Shown here: one piece after another, positions 1 through 7,239 of the stretch
How positions within the stretch are numbered: position 1 is the first letter of the stretch
Layout of the letters: every line of letters begins with the position of its first letter
Assembly (NCBI GenBank): GCA_004210455.1
Contig: SEFA01000043.1
Location: 1-53,996, forward strand
Length of the DNA stretch: 53,996 nt
Direction: 5' to 3'
Source of the DNA: Rubrivivax sp.
Lineage (GTDB): Bacteria; Pseudomonadota; Gammaproteobacteria; Burkholderiales; Burkholderiaceae_C
Notes under the pieces: model-generated
Seen by the model: only the letters and a program-made list of their open reading frames with translations
Told to the model about the DNA's origin: nothing
The model's database searches: none
Made by a program: the position numbers and the translations under genes

Positions 1-31
1 TCGGTGATGTGCCTGGGGTGCGTGTCGTGCG

Positions 32-61
32 TCGAAAGTAGCGAAGCCAAACTGCTATACT
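32..61 (+). promoter_or_regulatory. Candidate promoter of the tRNA-Val gene
   Basis: A TATACT hexamer at 56-61 resembles a sigma-70 -10 box and lies about 22 bases before the mature tRNA. An 18-base spacer separates it from TCGAAA at 32-37, which matches the TTGACA consensus at four of six positions. The placement fits a tRNA promoter, but this is pattern matching only. Confidence 0.4.
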
Positions 62-82
62 CCAAGGCTTCGAATCGTTTGT

Positions 83-159
83 AGGCGCGTAGCTCAGCTG
101 GTTAGAGCACCACCTTGACATGGTGGGGGTCGTTGGTTCGAGTCCAATCGCGCCTACCA
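83..159 (+). tRNA. tRNA-Val (anticodon GAC)
   Basis: All four arms fold by eye. The seven-pair acceptor stem is AGGCGCG with CGCGCCT, the D arm begins GCTC, the anticodon stem CCACC/GGTGG closes a seven-base loop with GAC at 117-119, and the T arm carries GGTTCGAGTCC. Position 8 is T. The 3' CCA is encoded at 157-159, so the gene is complete at 77 bases. GAC reads valine codons GUC and GUU. A hairpin with a T run follows at 200-226. Confidence 0.97.
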
Positions 160-199
160 ATCCGATTCTTCCGTGGAACGAGGCAAGCCCTCCCAAACG

Positions 200-226
200 C
201 CTGGCGAACATGCCGGGCTTTTTTTT
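200..226 (+). terminator. Rho-independent terminator after the tRNA
   Basis: CCTGGC (200-205) pairs with GCCGGG (212-217), including one G-T pair, around a six-base loop, and is followed directly by eight T residues. It sits 40 bases after the tRNA and 120 bases before phaR, so it probably ends the tRNA transcript. Confidence 0.75.
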
Positions 227-349
227 GGCTTTTTCGCCCCGGATGCACAGGGAAAACCCATGCTCTTGCGGGGCGTCCGTTTTCTAGAATGTGCCCTATC
301 CTCCGAGCAGACGTGGGCGAACCCGCCCGCTCTTTCCAGAAAGTCCTCA

Positions 350-892
350 GTGCAAAAATCCAAGGCCGACAGCGGTGGTGAGCGTACTCCCGTCGTGCGC
401 GTGATCAAGAAGTACCCGAACCGTCGGCTGTACGACACCGACACCTCGTCGTACATCACGCTCGCCGAAGTGAAGGCGCTGGTGATGGACAACGAGGCGT
501 TCGTGGTGCGCGACGCGAAGACGAACGACGACCTCACCCGCAGCATCCTGTTGCAGATCATTCTGGAAGAAGAGACCGCCGGTGTGCCGATCTTCACCGA
601 GCAGGTGCTGGCCAACATCATTCGTTTCTATGGGCACGCCATGCAGGACTTCATGGGCTCGTACCTGGAGAAGAACGTGCAGATCTTCATGGACCTGCAG
701 CACAAGATGACCGAGCAGTCCACCGGTGTCAATCCCGAAGCCTGGAAGCAGTTCATGAATGTGCAGTCGCCCATGATGCAGGGCATGATGGGCACGTATC
801 TGGAGCAGTCGCGCAACGCGTTCACGCAGATGCAGGAACAGATGCAGAAGAACAGCGAGCAGATGCTCGCCGCACTCGGCCTCAAGCGCTAG
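350..892 (+). CDS. phaR: Polyhydroxyalkanoate synthesis regulator PhaR
   Basis: This 180-aa protein matches PhaR, the DNA-binding repressor that senses PHA granules and controls phasin and PHA synthesis genes in polymer-storing betaproteobacteria. The N-terminal DNA-binding domain carries the family hallmark VIKKYPNRRLYDT around residues 17-29, followed by the accumulation-associated region (AEVK, LTRSILLQII). The C-terminal third is rich in Met, Gln and Phe (NVQSPMMQGMMG) and probably mediates oligomerisation and granule contact. I chose the GTG at 350 because the reading frame upstream runs into the tRNA terminator and is unlike the family; PhaR proteins start just before the YPNRRLYD motif. 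The stop codon overlaps the stop of the convergent DUF72 gene in the shared sequence CTAG. Confidence 0.93.
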   Translation: MQKSKADSGGERTPVVRVIKKYPNRRLYDTDTSSYITLAEVKALVMDNEAFVVRDAKTNDDLTRSILLQIILEEETAGVPIFTEQVLANIIRFYGHAMQDFMGSYLEKNVQIFMDLQHKMTEQSTGVNPEAWKQFMNVQSPMMQGMMGTYLEQSRNAFTQMQEQMQKNSEQMLAALGLKR

Positions 893-1644
893 GGCGCGTC
901 ACAGTTGCGCTTCAGGCGCAGGGCATCGTCGGCTGCAGCGCCGGCAGCGGTGTTGTCAAAGATGCACCACGCTTCGGTGCCCGCTGGCCACCGTGCCAGC
1001 TCTGCGGCCCTCTCGGCCATCCAGTCCTCGCCATAGGCCGACCAGTACATGCGCGGCGAACCGTGCCAGCGGTAATACACCGTGGCGCCTCGCCCGTCCC
1101 CCGCGTCGCCGAGCCAACCGCCGGGTAACGCCGCGCCTGGTGGCCTGGCCGGATCGGCCGCGACACGTCCCACCCGTTCCTCGACGAGCAGCCGCTCGGC
1201 CGCAGCGGTGAACCAGCTCGGGTGCCGCGGCTCGCAGAGGACCGTTCCGTCGAAACCGGCGTGGACCGAGCGGAAGAATGCCCGCGCGATCCTCGTTTCC
1301 AGATCGAGTGACGGCGGAAGTTGCACCAGCAATGCGGCCAGCTTGTCCCCAAGCCCGGCCAGCGACGCCGTGAACGCCTTGACCTCGGCGCGAGGGACTT
1401 TCAAGCGTGCGCCGTGCGTCATCGCCTCGGGCAGCTTCGCCGAGAACCGGAAGCCGTCCGGCGTCTCGGCGGCCCAGCGTTCGAGCGTCGTCGGCCGATG
1501 CACCCGGGTGAACGTCGAATTGATTTCAACACAGCCGAGCACGCGGGCATAACGGGTCAACTGGCTCCCGCCGCCGGGGAATGATCCCGCGACGGCCTTG
1601 GGAATGCTCCAGGCGGCGGTGCCGATGCGAACGGTGGCGGACAT
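889..1644 (-). CDS. DUF72 (YecE-like) family protein
   Basis: The 251-aa product has the features of the DUF72 family, a TIM-barrel fold of unknown biochemical role. Visible hallmarks are the opening strand VRIGTAAWSIP, the motif CVEINSTFTRVHRPTTLERWAAETP, and FRFSAKLPEAMTH, where family members usually read FxFxxKxPxxxTH. Near the C-terminus, YYRWHGSPRMYW and a late FDNTA segment are also typical. Length fits the family. It runs convergently against phaR and their stop codons overlap at 889-892. No function is proposed beyond the family name. Confidence 0.88.
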   Translation of the reverse strand: MSATVRIGTAAWSIPKAVAGSFPGGGSQLTRYARVLGCVEINSTFTRVHRPTTLERWAAETPDGFRFSAKLPEAMTHGARLKVPRAEVKAFTASLAGLGDKLAALLVQLPPSLDLETRIARAFFRSVHAGFDGTVLCEPRHPSWFTAAAERLLVEERVGRVAADPARPPGAALPGGWLGDAGDGRGATVYYRWHGSPRMYWSAYGEDWMAERAAELARWPAGTEAWCIFDNTAAGAAADDALRLKRNCDAP

Positions 1645-1819
1645 GCGGAGGTTGCTCGTCAGAGGCGTTCAAGGCGATGCGCGAATGCTTAGCCTACCGG
1701 CAATCGACGCACCTTTCGGCGAAGTTCGCAGGGAGTGCGGACCGCTACCGCAGCGGCATGCGCATTGCCACATGACTGGCGTCGGTGTCTTTGCCGACGC
1801 GCACAACGTGGAGACCACC

Positions 1820-2128
1820 ATGGCTCAGCAACCCAACGCGCAGAACCCGCAGCAGTCCCAGAGCGGACAAGGCCAGCAGAAGCAGCAGCAACAGCAGCAG
1901 CATCAACAAGGCCAGCAAGGACAGAACCAGCCCGGCGGCCAGCAGCAAGGCTCGGGATCGCAAGGTCAGCGGCAATCGCCGCAACAAGGTCAGCCAGGAG
2001 GCGGACGCCAGGGCCAGCAAGGTCAGGGCTCGCAACAGCAGAACCCGCAGACCTCGCGTGATCAGTCCAATCGCGCTTCCCGCGACGATCAGGACCAGGA
2101 CAGCGATTCCTCCCGCGACGACCGTTGA
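1820..2128 (+). CDS. Gln/Gly-rich low-complexity protein
   Basis: A 102-aa protein made almost wholly of Gln, Gly, Ser, Asn and Pro, with many QGQQGQ-type runs, ending in an acidic and basic tail (DQDQDSDSSRDDR). It has no signal peptide, membrane segment or recognised domain, and should be intrinsically disordered. I chose the ATG at 1820 because GGAG lies nine bases upstream and the residues before it read as ordinary non-coding DNA. A strong terminator follows at 2155-2178, so the gene forms its own transcription unit. Its very hydrophilic make-up recalls desiccation or stress-protectant proteins, but that is a guess from composition only. Sequence alone cannot exclude that a different frame of this repetitive stretch is used, though the RBS and terminator support this one. 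Confidence 0.72.
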   Translation: MAQQPNAQNPQQSQSGQGQQKQQQQQQHQQGQQGQNQPGGQQQGSGSQGQRQSPQQGQPGGGRQGQQGQGSQQQNPQTSRDQSNRASRDDQDQDSDSSRDDR

Positions 2129-2154
2129 GGACCCTCAGGGCAGATGGCTCTGAC

Positions 2155-2178
2155 AGCCCCGGCTTGCCGGGGCTTTTC
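2155..2178 (+). terminator. Rho-independent terminator
   Basis: AGCCCCGG at 2155-2162 pairs with CCGGGGCT at 2167-2174 around a four-base loop and runs into TTTT. It begins 27 bases after the stop of the Gln-rich gene and is placed to end that transcript. Confidence 0.8.
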
Positions 2179-2226
2179 TTCGTCCTCGATCGCGCGCCGC
2201 GACCGCTGGCGAGTCGCTTGCCATCG

Positions 2227-2550
2227 ATGGCCATGGACGAACTGCTCAACGCGCTGCAATGGCCCGCGATGGTTGTGACGCTCGCGGCCGCGTGGCTGGT
2301 CGGCGGTCGCAGCGCGACGCGCCGGACCTGGGGCTTCTGGGTCTTCGTCCTCAGCAACGTGCTGTGGTGCATCTGGGGTGCGGTCACCCAGTCGTATGCG
2401 TTGATCGTGCTGCAGGTCGGACTGTTCACGATGAATCTCCGCGGCGTCCGGAAGAACAAGGAGGAAGAGCACGCGGAGCCAGGTGCGAAGCATCGTTCCG
2501 CGTCGCCTCTCGACGGCGGTGGAACGGCGCGGAAGCACGATGCCCATTGA
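2227..2550 (+). CDS. Small two-helix membrane protein
   Basis: A 107-aa product with two or three hydrophobic stretches: WPAMVVTLAAAWLVGG (about residues 11-26), FWVFVLSNVLWCIWGAV (about 36-52) and ALIVLQVGLFTMNLRG (about 57-72), followed by a charged, Lys/Glu-rich tail with no domain. The layout resembles small SemiSWEET-like or YgjV-like two-to-three-helix membrane proteins, but the sequence is too short for a firm family call. The ATG at 2227 (or 2233) is chosen because the frame upstream crosses the terminator at 2155-2178 and encodes no hydrophobic or conserved residues. A palindromic hairpin follows at 2588-2606. Confidence 0.65.
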   Translation: MAMDELLNALQWPAMVVTLAAAWLVGGRSATRRTWGFWVFVLSNVLWCIWGAVTQSYALIVLQVGLFTMNLRGVRKNKEEEHAEPGAKHRSASPLDGGGTARKHDAH

Positions 2551-2587
2551 CATCCCGGGCACCCGAATTGCCAAGTGACTTGATGCG

Positions 2588-2606
2588 ACGTGCCGCTGCG
2601 GCACGT
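2588..2606 (+). terminator. Perfect 8-bp hairpin, possible weak terminator
   Basis: ACGTGCCG and CGGCACGT form a perfect eight-pair stem with a three-base loop. Only a short T-rich stretch (TTGTT) follows. It lies between the small membrane protein and the hemerythrin gene, 40 bases before the next ATG, and could end the first transcript or structure the leader of the second. Confidence 0.45.
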
Positions 2607-2645
2607 TGTTCCCGCCACCCCAGCCATCACTGCCAGGAGACTGTC

Positions 2646-3170
2646 ATGCCTTCCACGACCACCATCGCCAGCACCAGCCGCAAATCGACCACCCGTCGCA
2701 CGACAACGGCCCGCGCGAAGTCGCCGGATGCCGTGAGCCTGCTGCGCGCCGATCACAAGCTGGTCGCCGGACTCTTCGAGCAGTTCGAGAAGTCGCGCTC
2801 CGTCGCGAAGAAGAAGCAGCTGGTCGCGCAGATCTGCCTGGAGCTGACCGTCCACGCGCAGGTCGAGGAAGAGATCTTCTACCCGGAGGTGCAGGCCGCG
2901 CTGAAGGACAAGGAGCTGGTTCCCGAGGCCCGAGTCGAGCACCAGAGCATCAAGGACCTGATCGCCGCGGTGGAAGGCGTCGAGCCGGGCGGCGACGACT
3001 ATGACGCGAAGGTCAAGGTCATGAGCGAGTGGGTCAAGCACCACGTCAAGGAAGAACAGAACGAGATGTTCCCCAAGGCGAAGAAAGCCGGCCTGGACAT
3101 GGCCGATCTGGGTCAACGGATCCAGCAGCGCAAGGACGAACTCATGGCGCAGGAACAGGCCAGGCATTGA
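2646..3170 (+). CDS. Hemerythrin HHE-domain protein
   Basis: The 174-aa protein has a short basic, Ser/Thr-rich N-terminus (residues 1-25) and then a hemerythrin-like four-helix domain. Likely diiron ligands appear at the expected spacing: H37 in RADHKLV, H70 and E74 in HAQVEEEIFYPE, H99 in EHQSIKDLI, and H132/H133 with E136 in VKHHVKEEQNEMF. Such proteins bind O2, NO or iron and act in redox sensing or protection; which applies here is not visible. AGGAGA precedes the ATG by five bases. The stop TGA overlaps the next start in TGATG, so the acyl-CoA dehydrogenase-like gene downstream is probably translationally coupled. The Lys/Thr/Arg-rich N-terminus is unusual for a plain hemerythrin and may bind nucleic acid or be disordered. 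Confidence 0.9.
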   Translation: MPSTTTIASTSRKSTTRRTTTARAKSPDAVSLLRADHKLVAGLFEQFEKSRSVAKKKQLVAQICLELTVHAQVEEEIFYPEVQAALKDKELVPEARVEHQSIKDLIAAVEGVEPGGDDYDAKVKVMSEWVKHHVKEEQNEMFPKAKKAGLDMADLGQRIQQRKDELMAQEQARH

Positions 3171-4216
3171 TGCAGCAGTCCGCCGTCATCAAGGCCATGG
3201 GAAGCCGCCTGCGCGCCTTGATCGATGCCGGGCGCGCCGATCTCCCGCTGCCCGGCGGTGGGCGAACGCTCGAACGCTGGTCGTCTCTGGCGGCCGTCGC
3301 CGCGCAGGATCTGTCGCTCGTGAAACTCTTCGAGGGCCACACCGACGCGATGGCCATCCTCGCAGAGGCGGGAGGGGACCACGCCCGCGCCACGCGCGCT
3401 GACGTACCGATGTATGGCATGTGGGCCGCAGAGCCGCCCGGCGCGCGCGTGGTGTTCCGGCGCAAGCCCGACGGCACGGTCGTCCTCTCCGGCACCAAGG
3501 CCTGGTGCTCCGGCGCCGCGTCGCTGGATCGCGCGCTATTGACGGTGTGGCCGGAAATCTCTGACCCCGCCGGGCCGGGCGACGGCCGATCTGGCGACGG
3601 TCCCTGGCTCGCGGACGTCGATCTCCGGCAGCCCGGCATCTCGATCGACGCGGCGCGCTGGAAATCCGTCGGCATGGCGGACTCCGAGAGCGCATCGGTG
3701 GCCTTCGAAGCCGTCCCGGCGCGCCTGGTCGGCGATGCTGGGTTTTACCTGTCCCGACCCGGGTTCTGGCACGGCGGCATCGGCATCGCCGCGTGCTGGC
3801 ACGGCGCGGCCTGCGCGGTCGCCGAGGCCCTTCGGACTCAGGCGGTCGCCATCACCGGCGGGAGCGCTGTGCCAGATCCGGGTTGGCACCGCGCGTTGGC
3901 GCTCGGCGAGGTCGATCGCCTCTTGAGCGCGAACGCCGCGCTGCTGCGCGAGGCGGCCGCGTGGGTCGATCGTCGTCCCCAGGCGGACGCGCGGGCCTGG
4001 GCGCTGCGCACGCGCGCCGCGAGCGACGAATGCGCCCAGCAGGTGCTGCGGGCCGCAACGCGCGCGATGGGAGCGGGACCGCTCTGCCACGACGGGACCT
4101 TCGCGCGTCTGGCAGCGGATTTGCCAGTGTTCATCCGTCAATGCCACGGCGACCGGGATCTCGTCGCGCTTGGCAACGAACTCCTCAAGCACACCGACAC
4201 GACATGGACACTGTGA
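3170..4216 (+). CDS. Acyl-CoA dehydrogenase-like flavoprotein, short and diverged
   Basis: The 348-aa product shows the middle and C-terminal parts of an acyl-CoA dehydrogenase fold. MWAAEPPGARV recalls the substrate- and flavin-binding strand, LSGTKAWCSGA the beta-domain GTKxWxxxA motif, and WKSVGMADSESASVAFE the GMxxSxxxxVxF signature. The helical C-terminal half is Ala/Arg-rich. At 348 residues it lacks part of the usual N-terminal helical domain of the roughly 380-residue family, and the catalytic glutamate is not obvious, so its activity may differ from fatty acid oxidation. The start overlaps the hemerythrin stop (TGATG), and its end overlaps the methyltransferase start by 13 bases. Together with the next two genes it forms a coupled set that suggests modification of an acyl- or sugar-linked metabolite rather than beta-oxidation. 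Confidence 0.85.
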   Translation: MQQSAVIKAMGSRLRALIDAGRADLPLPGGGRTLERWSSLAAVAAQDLSLVKLFEGHTDAMAILAEAGGDHARATRADVPMYGMWAAEPPGARVVFRRKPDGTVVLSGTKAWCSGAASLDRALLTVWPEISDPAGPGDGRSGDGPWLADVDLRQPGISIDAARWKSVGMADSESASVAFEAVPARLVGDAGFYLSRPGFWHGGIGIAACWHGAACAVAEALRTQAVAITGGSAVPDPGWHRALALGEVDRLLSANAALLREAAAWVDRRPQADARAWALRTRAASDECAQQVLRAATRAMGAGPLCHDGTFARLAADLPVFIRQCHGDRDLVALGNELLKHTDTTWTL

Positions 4217-4845
4217 CCCCTCCCCCCGAGTCGGCGGCGCTGGCCGACCACTTCGAGGCGCTCTTCGCCGACGACGACGACCCCTGGGGATACCGCACCC
4301 GCTGGTACGAACGGCGCAAACGTGCGCAGCTGCTCGCCAGCCTGCCGGCGGAGCGCTATGCCAGCGGCTTCGAGCCCGCCTGTGCGAACGGCGAGTTGAG
4401 CGCAGAACTGGCGGCCCGCTGCGATCGGCTCCTCTGCAGCGACGGCAGCGCGGCGGCGATCGCGCACGCGAGGCGGCGACTCGCCCACCTGCCGCAGGTC
4501 GACCTGAGGCACGCGCCGATTCCGGCGCAGTGGCCGGAAGGCCGATTCGACCTGATCGTGCTGAGCGAGATCGGCTATTACCTCGACGACGACGCCTTCC
4601 ACGCCACCATCGACCGCGCGGTGGCGAGCCTGGCCGACGGCGGCACCTTGATCGCGAGCCACTGGCGCCATCCGGAAGGCGACTACTTCCGCAGCGGCGA
4701 CGACGTGCACCGTCACATGGCCGTCGCGTTCGAACAGCAGTCCGGCTGGACGCGCCTGTCGCGGCATGAGGAAGACGACTTCCTGGTCGATGTCTGGAGT
4801 TCCGACAGCCGTTCCGTGGCGCGGCGCGAGGGTCTGCGGCCATGA
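4204..4845 (+). CDS. SAM-dependent methyltransferase, NodS-like
   Basis: A 213-aa class I methyltransferase. The SAM-binding motif I is GFEPACANGELS (residues 55-66), motif II is seen in LLCSDGSAAAI, and DLIVLSEIGYYL supplies the motif IV strand. The start DPWGYRTRWYERRKR and the SEIGYYLD motif resemble the NodS family, which N-methylates chito-oligosaccharide backbones; the true substrate here is unknown. The ATG at 4204 lies inside the end of the dehydrogenase gene and the stop overlaps the glycosyltransferase ATG (ATGA), so all three should be co-translated. This fits a small operon that makes and methylates a glycosylated product. Confidence 0.88.
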   Translation: MDTVTPPPESAALADHFEALFADDDDPWGYRTRWYERRKRAQLLASLPAERYASGFEPACANGELSAELAARCDRLLCSDGSAAAIAHARRRLAHLPQVDLRHAPIPAQWPEGRFDLIVLSEIGYYLDDDAFHATIDRAVASLADGGTLIASHWRHPEGDYFRSGDDVHRHMAVAFEQQSGWTRLSRHEEDDFLVDVWSSDSRSVARREGLRP

Positions 4846-5495
4846 TCGGCGCGGTGGTGCCCGCCCATGACGAGGAGTCGCTGATCGGTCGCGCCCTCCA
4901 GGCACTGATCGCCGCGGCCGCGCATCCCGACCTGCAGGGCGAGGAGGTCCGCATCGCCGTGGTCCTCGATGCGTGCCGCGATCGCACGGGCGACATCGCC
5001 CGCGCCCTGGGCGTGCAATGCCTGGCCGTCGAGGCGCGCAATGTCGGTTTCGCGCGCGCGGCCGGCGCGCAGTCCTTGATCGAACAAGGCGCCCGTTGGC
5101 TGGCCTTCACCGACGCGGATTCGGTCGTCGCGCCGTGCTGGTTCTCGCGCCAGTTGGCGTTGCGGAGCGAGGCGGTCTGCGGTGTCGTCGAAGTGGACGA
5201 CTGGACCGGCTTCACCGCCGAGGAACGGATCCGCTATGAACTCGGCTACACCGATGCCGAGGGTCATCGCCACATCCACGGGGCCAACCTGGGCGTGAGC
5301 ACGAGCGCCTATCAGCAAGCGGGCGGGTTCTCGCAGCTGTGCAGCCGCGAGGATGTCGACTTCGTGGAGCGGCTGCACGCGCTCGGCATGCGCATTGCCT
5401 GGACCAACACCGTCCGCGTGGTCACCAGCGCCCGTCAGGACGGCCGGGCGCCGGATGGATTTGCAGCACACCTGGAGCGCCTTCGCTCCGCCTAG
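4842..5495 (+). CDS. Family 2 glycosyltransferase
   Basis: A 217-aa GT-A fold enzyme. The N-terminal nucleotide-sugar binding strand is MIGAVVPAHDEE, residues 36-50 give VRIAVVLDACRDRTG, NVGFARAAGAQ is at 67-77, and the metal-binding DxD-like motif TDADS is at 90-94. The acceptor-side motif appears as GGFSQLCSREDVDF near residue 170, with the ED pair typical of GT2 catalytic sites. No membrane segment is seen, so it should act in the cytosol or at the membrane face. It starts four bases before the methyltransferase stop (ATGA overlap). The donor and acceptor cannot be told from sequence. In other bacteria, comparable acyl-CoA dehydrogenase/methyltransferase/GT2 sets commonly also contain a PIG-L deacetylase; none is found here. 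Confidence 0.9.
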   Translation: MIGAVVPAHDEESLIGRALQALIAAAAHPDLQGEEVRIAVVLDACRDRTGDIARALGVQCLAVEARNVGFARAAGAQSLIEQGARWLAFTDADSVVAPCWFSRQLALRSEAVCGVVEVDDWTGFTAEERIRYELGYTDAEGHRHIHGANLGVSTSAYQQAGGFSQLCSREDVDFVERLHALGMRIAWTNTVRVVTSARQDGRAPDGFAAHLERLRSA

Positions 5496-5505
5496 GAGAT
5501 TTCCG

Positions 5506-6384
5506 ATGAGCTCATCCGACGACGAGAAGTCCGGGACGATCGCGTTCCAGAAGCAGTCGCAGCCCTGGCCCGGTCTGGCGCGCGACATGATCCCGCCGCC
5601 CGATCACGGCGAAAAGACCTACGTAGGACACGGCCGCCTTGCCGGCCGCCGCGCGTTGATCACCGGCGGCGACAGCGGCATCGGCCGCGCCGCCGCGATC
5701 GCCTTCGCCCGCGAAGGCGCCGACGTCGCGATCAACTACCTGCCCGACGAGGAACCCGATGCCCGCGAGGTGATCGAGCTGATCCGCGAGACCGGACGTC
5801 AGGGCATCGCGCTGCCGGGCGACCTGCGCGAGGAGGCGTTCTGCCAGAAGCTCGTGACGGACGCCGTGCGCGAGCTCGGCGGCCTGGACATCCTCGTCAA
5901 CAACGCGGCCCGGCAGCAGAGCCACGAGTCCATCCTGGACATCAGCACCGAGCAGTTCGACTGGACTTTCAAGACCAACATCTATGCGCCGTTCTGGCTG
6001 TGCAAGGCCGCGATCCCGCATCTGAAGGCCGGCGCGTCCATCATCAACACGGCGTCCGTCAACTCCTACGACCCGGGAGAAAACCTGCTTGACTATGCGA
6101 CCACCAAAGGCGCGATCCTGATCTTCACCAAAGGGCTCGCCAAGCAGCTGGCCAGACAAGGCATCCGCGTCAACGCGGTCACCCCGGGCCCCTTCTGGAC
6201 GCCGCTGCAGGTGTGCGGCGGCCAGACCCAGGAGAAGCTGCAGAAGTTCGGCGTCGACACGCCGATGGGGCGGGCGGGCCAGCCCGCGGAACTCGCGGGG
6301 GTGTACGTCCTGCTCGCGTCGTCGGAGTCCAGCTACGCCACCGGCCAGGTCTACGGCGCCTCGGGCGGACGAGGCGACCCATGA
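5506..6384 (+). CDS. SDR-family NAD(P)-dependent oxidoreductase
   Basis: A 292-aa short-chain dehydrogenase of the long, YghA/general-stress-type subgroup, marked by the N-terminal extension with PQ-rich and PPPDHGEKTY segments before the Rossmann fold. Cofactor motif TGGDSGIG is at residues 53-60, NNAA at 132-135, and the catalytic Ser184, Tyr197 and Lys201 are present (YATTK). The C-terminal SYATGQVYGASGG is also typical. AGGAG overlaps the stop of the preceding glycosyltransferase, eight bases before the ATG, so it is likely the fourth gene of that operon. Substrate is unknown; relatives act on aldehydes or sugars and are often stress-induced. Confidence 0.93.
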   Translation: MSSSDDEKSGTIAFQKQSQPWPGLARDMIPPPDHGEKTYVGHGRLAGRRALITGGDSGIGRAAAIAFAREGADVAINYLPDEEPDAREVIELIRETGRQGIALPGDLREEAFCQKLVTDAVRELGGLDILVNNAARQQSHESILDISTEQFDWTFKTNIYAPFWLCKAAIPHLKAGASIINTASVNSYDPGENLLDYATTKGAILIFTKGLAKQLARQGIRVNAVTPGPFWTPLQVCGGQTQEKLQKFGVDTPMGRAGQPAELAGVYVLLASSESSYATGQVYGASGGRGDP

Positions 6385-6397
6385 GGGGTCGCTGATC

Positions 6398-7015
6398 ATG
6401 GCACCTTCACGCAGACACTCGCGCGCGATCGACGGCGAGACGGCCAGCGGCACGGGGATGCCGCGCTCGCGCAGGGTGCTGCTGCTGGTGGACTTCATCA
6501 ACCCCTTGCGTTTCGAAGGCGCCAAGGACATCGCCGACGCGGCGGTGGAGGCGGCGCGCGCAACCGCGCGCCTGAGGGCGCAGTGCCACGCCGAAGGCGC
6601 GTGCGTGATCTACGTCAACGACAACTTCGGCCAGTGGCGATCGGACGTCCAGACACTGCTGCGCGAATGCCGCAAGGCCGGCGGCGCCGCTGCCGAGCTT
6701 GCCCGGCTGCTGCCGCCTGCGAAGGCCGACCTGCTGATCCTGAAGCCGCGCCATTCCGGCTTCTACGCGACACCGCTGGATCTTCTGCTCGAACAGCTCG
6801 GCGCGAAGGACCTCGTCATCGCAGGCCTTGCCACGGACTACTGCGTCAAATGCACCGCGATGGATGCCTATGTCCGCGGCTATCGCGTCGCCGTGCCCGC
6901 CGACTGCACTGCCGCAGAGTCGGAACAGCGCAAGGAGGCGGCGCTCGCATGGATGAAAGAAGCGCTGAAGGCGCGCATCACGCCGGATCGGCGCGCTCGC
7001 CTCGGTCGGTCTTGA
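6398..7015 (+). CDS. Isochorismatase-family cysteine hydrolase
   Basis: The 205-aa protein has the isochorismatase-like fold with its catalytic triad in place: D32 in [10 protein letters not shown]116 in [11 protein letters not shown] and C149 in [11 protein letters not shown]. The ATDYCV motif is typical of nicotinamidase-like and related amide hydrolases, but isochorismatase, nicotinamidase or another amide hydrolase cannot be separated here. GAGGGG lies nine bases before the ATG at 6398; an internal start at residue 21 is possible because the first 20 residues look dispensable. It follows the SDR gene by 13 bases and is probably co-transcribed. Its 3' end overlaps an antisense remnant of a DUF421 gene. 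Confidence 0.9.
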   Translation: MAPSRRHSRAIDGETASGTGMPRSRRVLLLVDFINPLRFEGAKDIADAAVEAARATARLRAQCHAEGACVIYVNDNFGQWRSDVQTLLRECRKAGGAAAELARLLPPAKADLLILKPRHSGFYATPLDLLLEQLGAKDLVIAGLATDYCVKCTAMDAYVRGYRVAVPADCTAAESEQRKEAALAWMKEALKARITPDRRARLGRS

Positions 7016-7079
7016 CGATGCTGATGCTGCCGTCGCTCTCCAGCACGGCGATCCGCACCTCGGGCAAGGCCGCGGAGTT
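6978..7079 (-). pseudogene. Remnant of a DUF421 (YetF-like) C-terminus
   Basis: Read on the minus strand, 33 codons before a TGA at 6980-6978 encode a peptide containing [19 protein letters not shown]. This strongly resembles the last conserved strand pair of DUF421 membrane proteins (consensus near VRYAVLExDGxISVI). Nothing of the upstream membrane or soluble domain is readable in any frame up to 7240. The tail overlaps the isochorismatase 3' end. I read it as the scar of a lost gene; a chance match is possible because the fragment is short. Confidence 0.45.
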
Positions 7080-7239
7080 CTCCGGTCGCATCGGTCATCC
7101 GGTCCTGCTGCGCCACAGATCGGTCAGCCGTGCCGATCACAGCGGCCGCAGACGGGAGCATCAGGACCGAGTCCCGGGCGTCCACCTTGCCGGGACCATC
7201 AGGCCGCGCGCATCCGCGCGTATTCATGGAAGGCCTCCC

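Noticed and set aside
1689-3167. Long minus-strand ORF (492 codons)
   Set aside because: It lies antisense to the Gln-rich, membrane and hemerythrin genes, crosses two hairpins, and encodes no recognisable family.
3536-5215. Long minus-strand ORF (559 codons)
   Set aside because: Antisense shadow of the acyl-CoA dehydrogenase, methyltransferase and glycosyltransferase genes, all of which have clear family motifs.
7016-7239. Small plus-strand gene between hydrolase and alcohol dehydrogenase
   Set aside because: The frame has no ribosome site or conserved residues and just runs into the dehydrogenase; only the antisense DUF421 remnant is recognisable.
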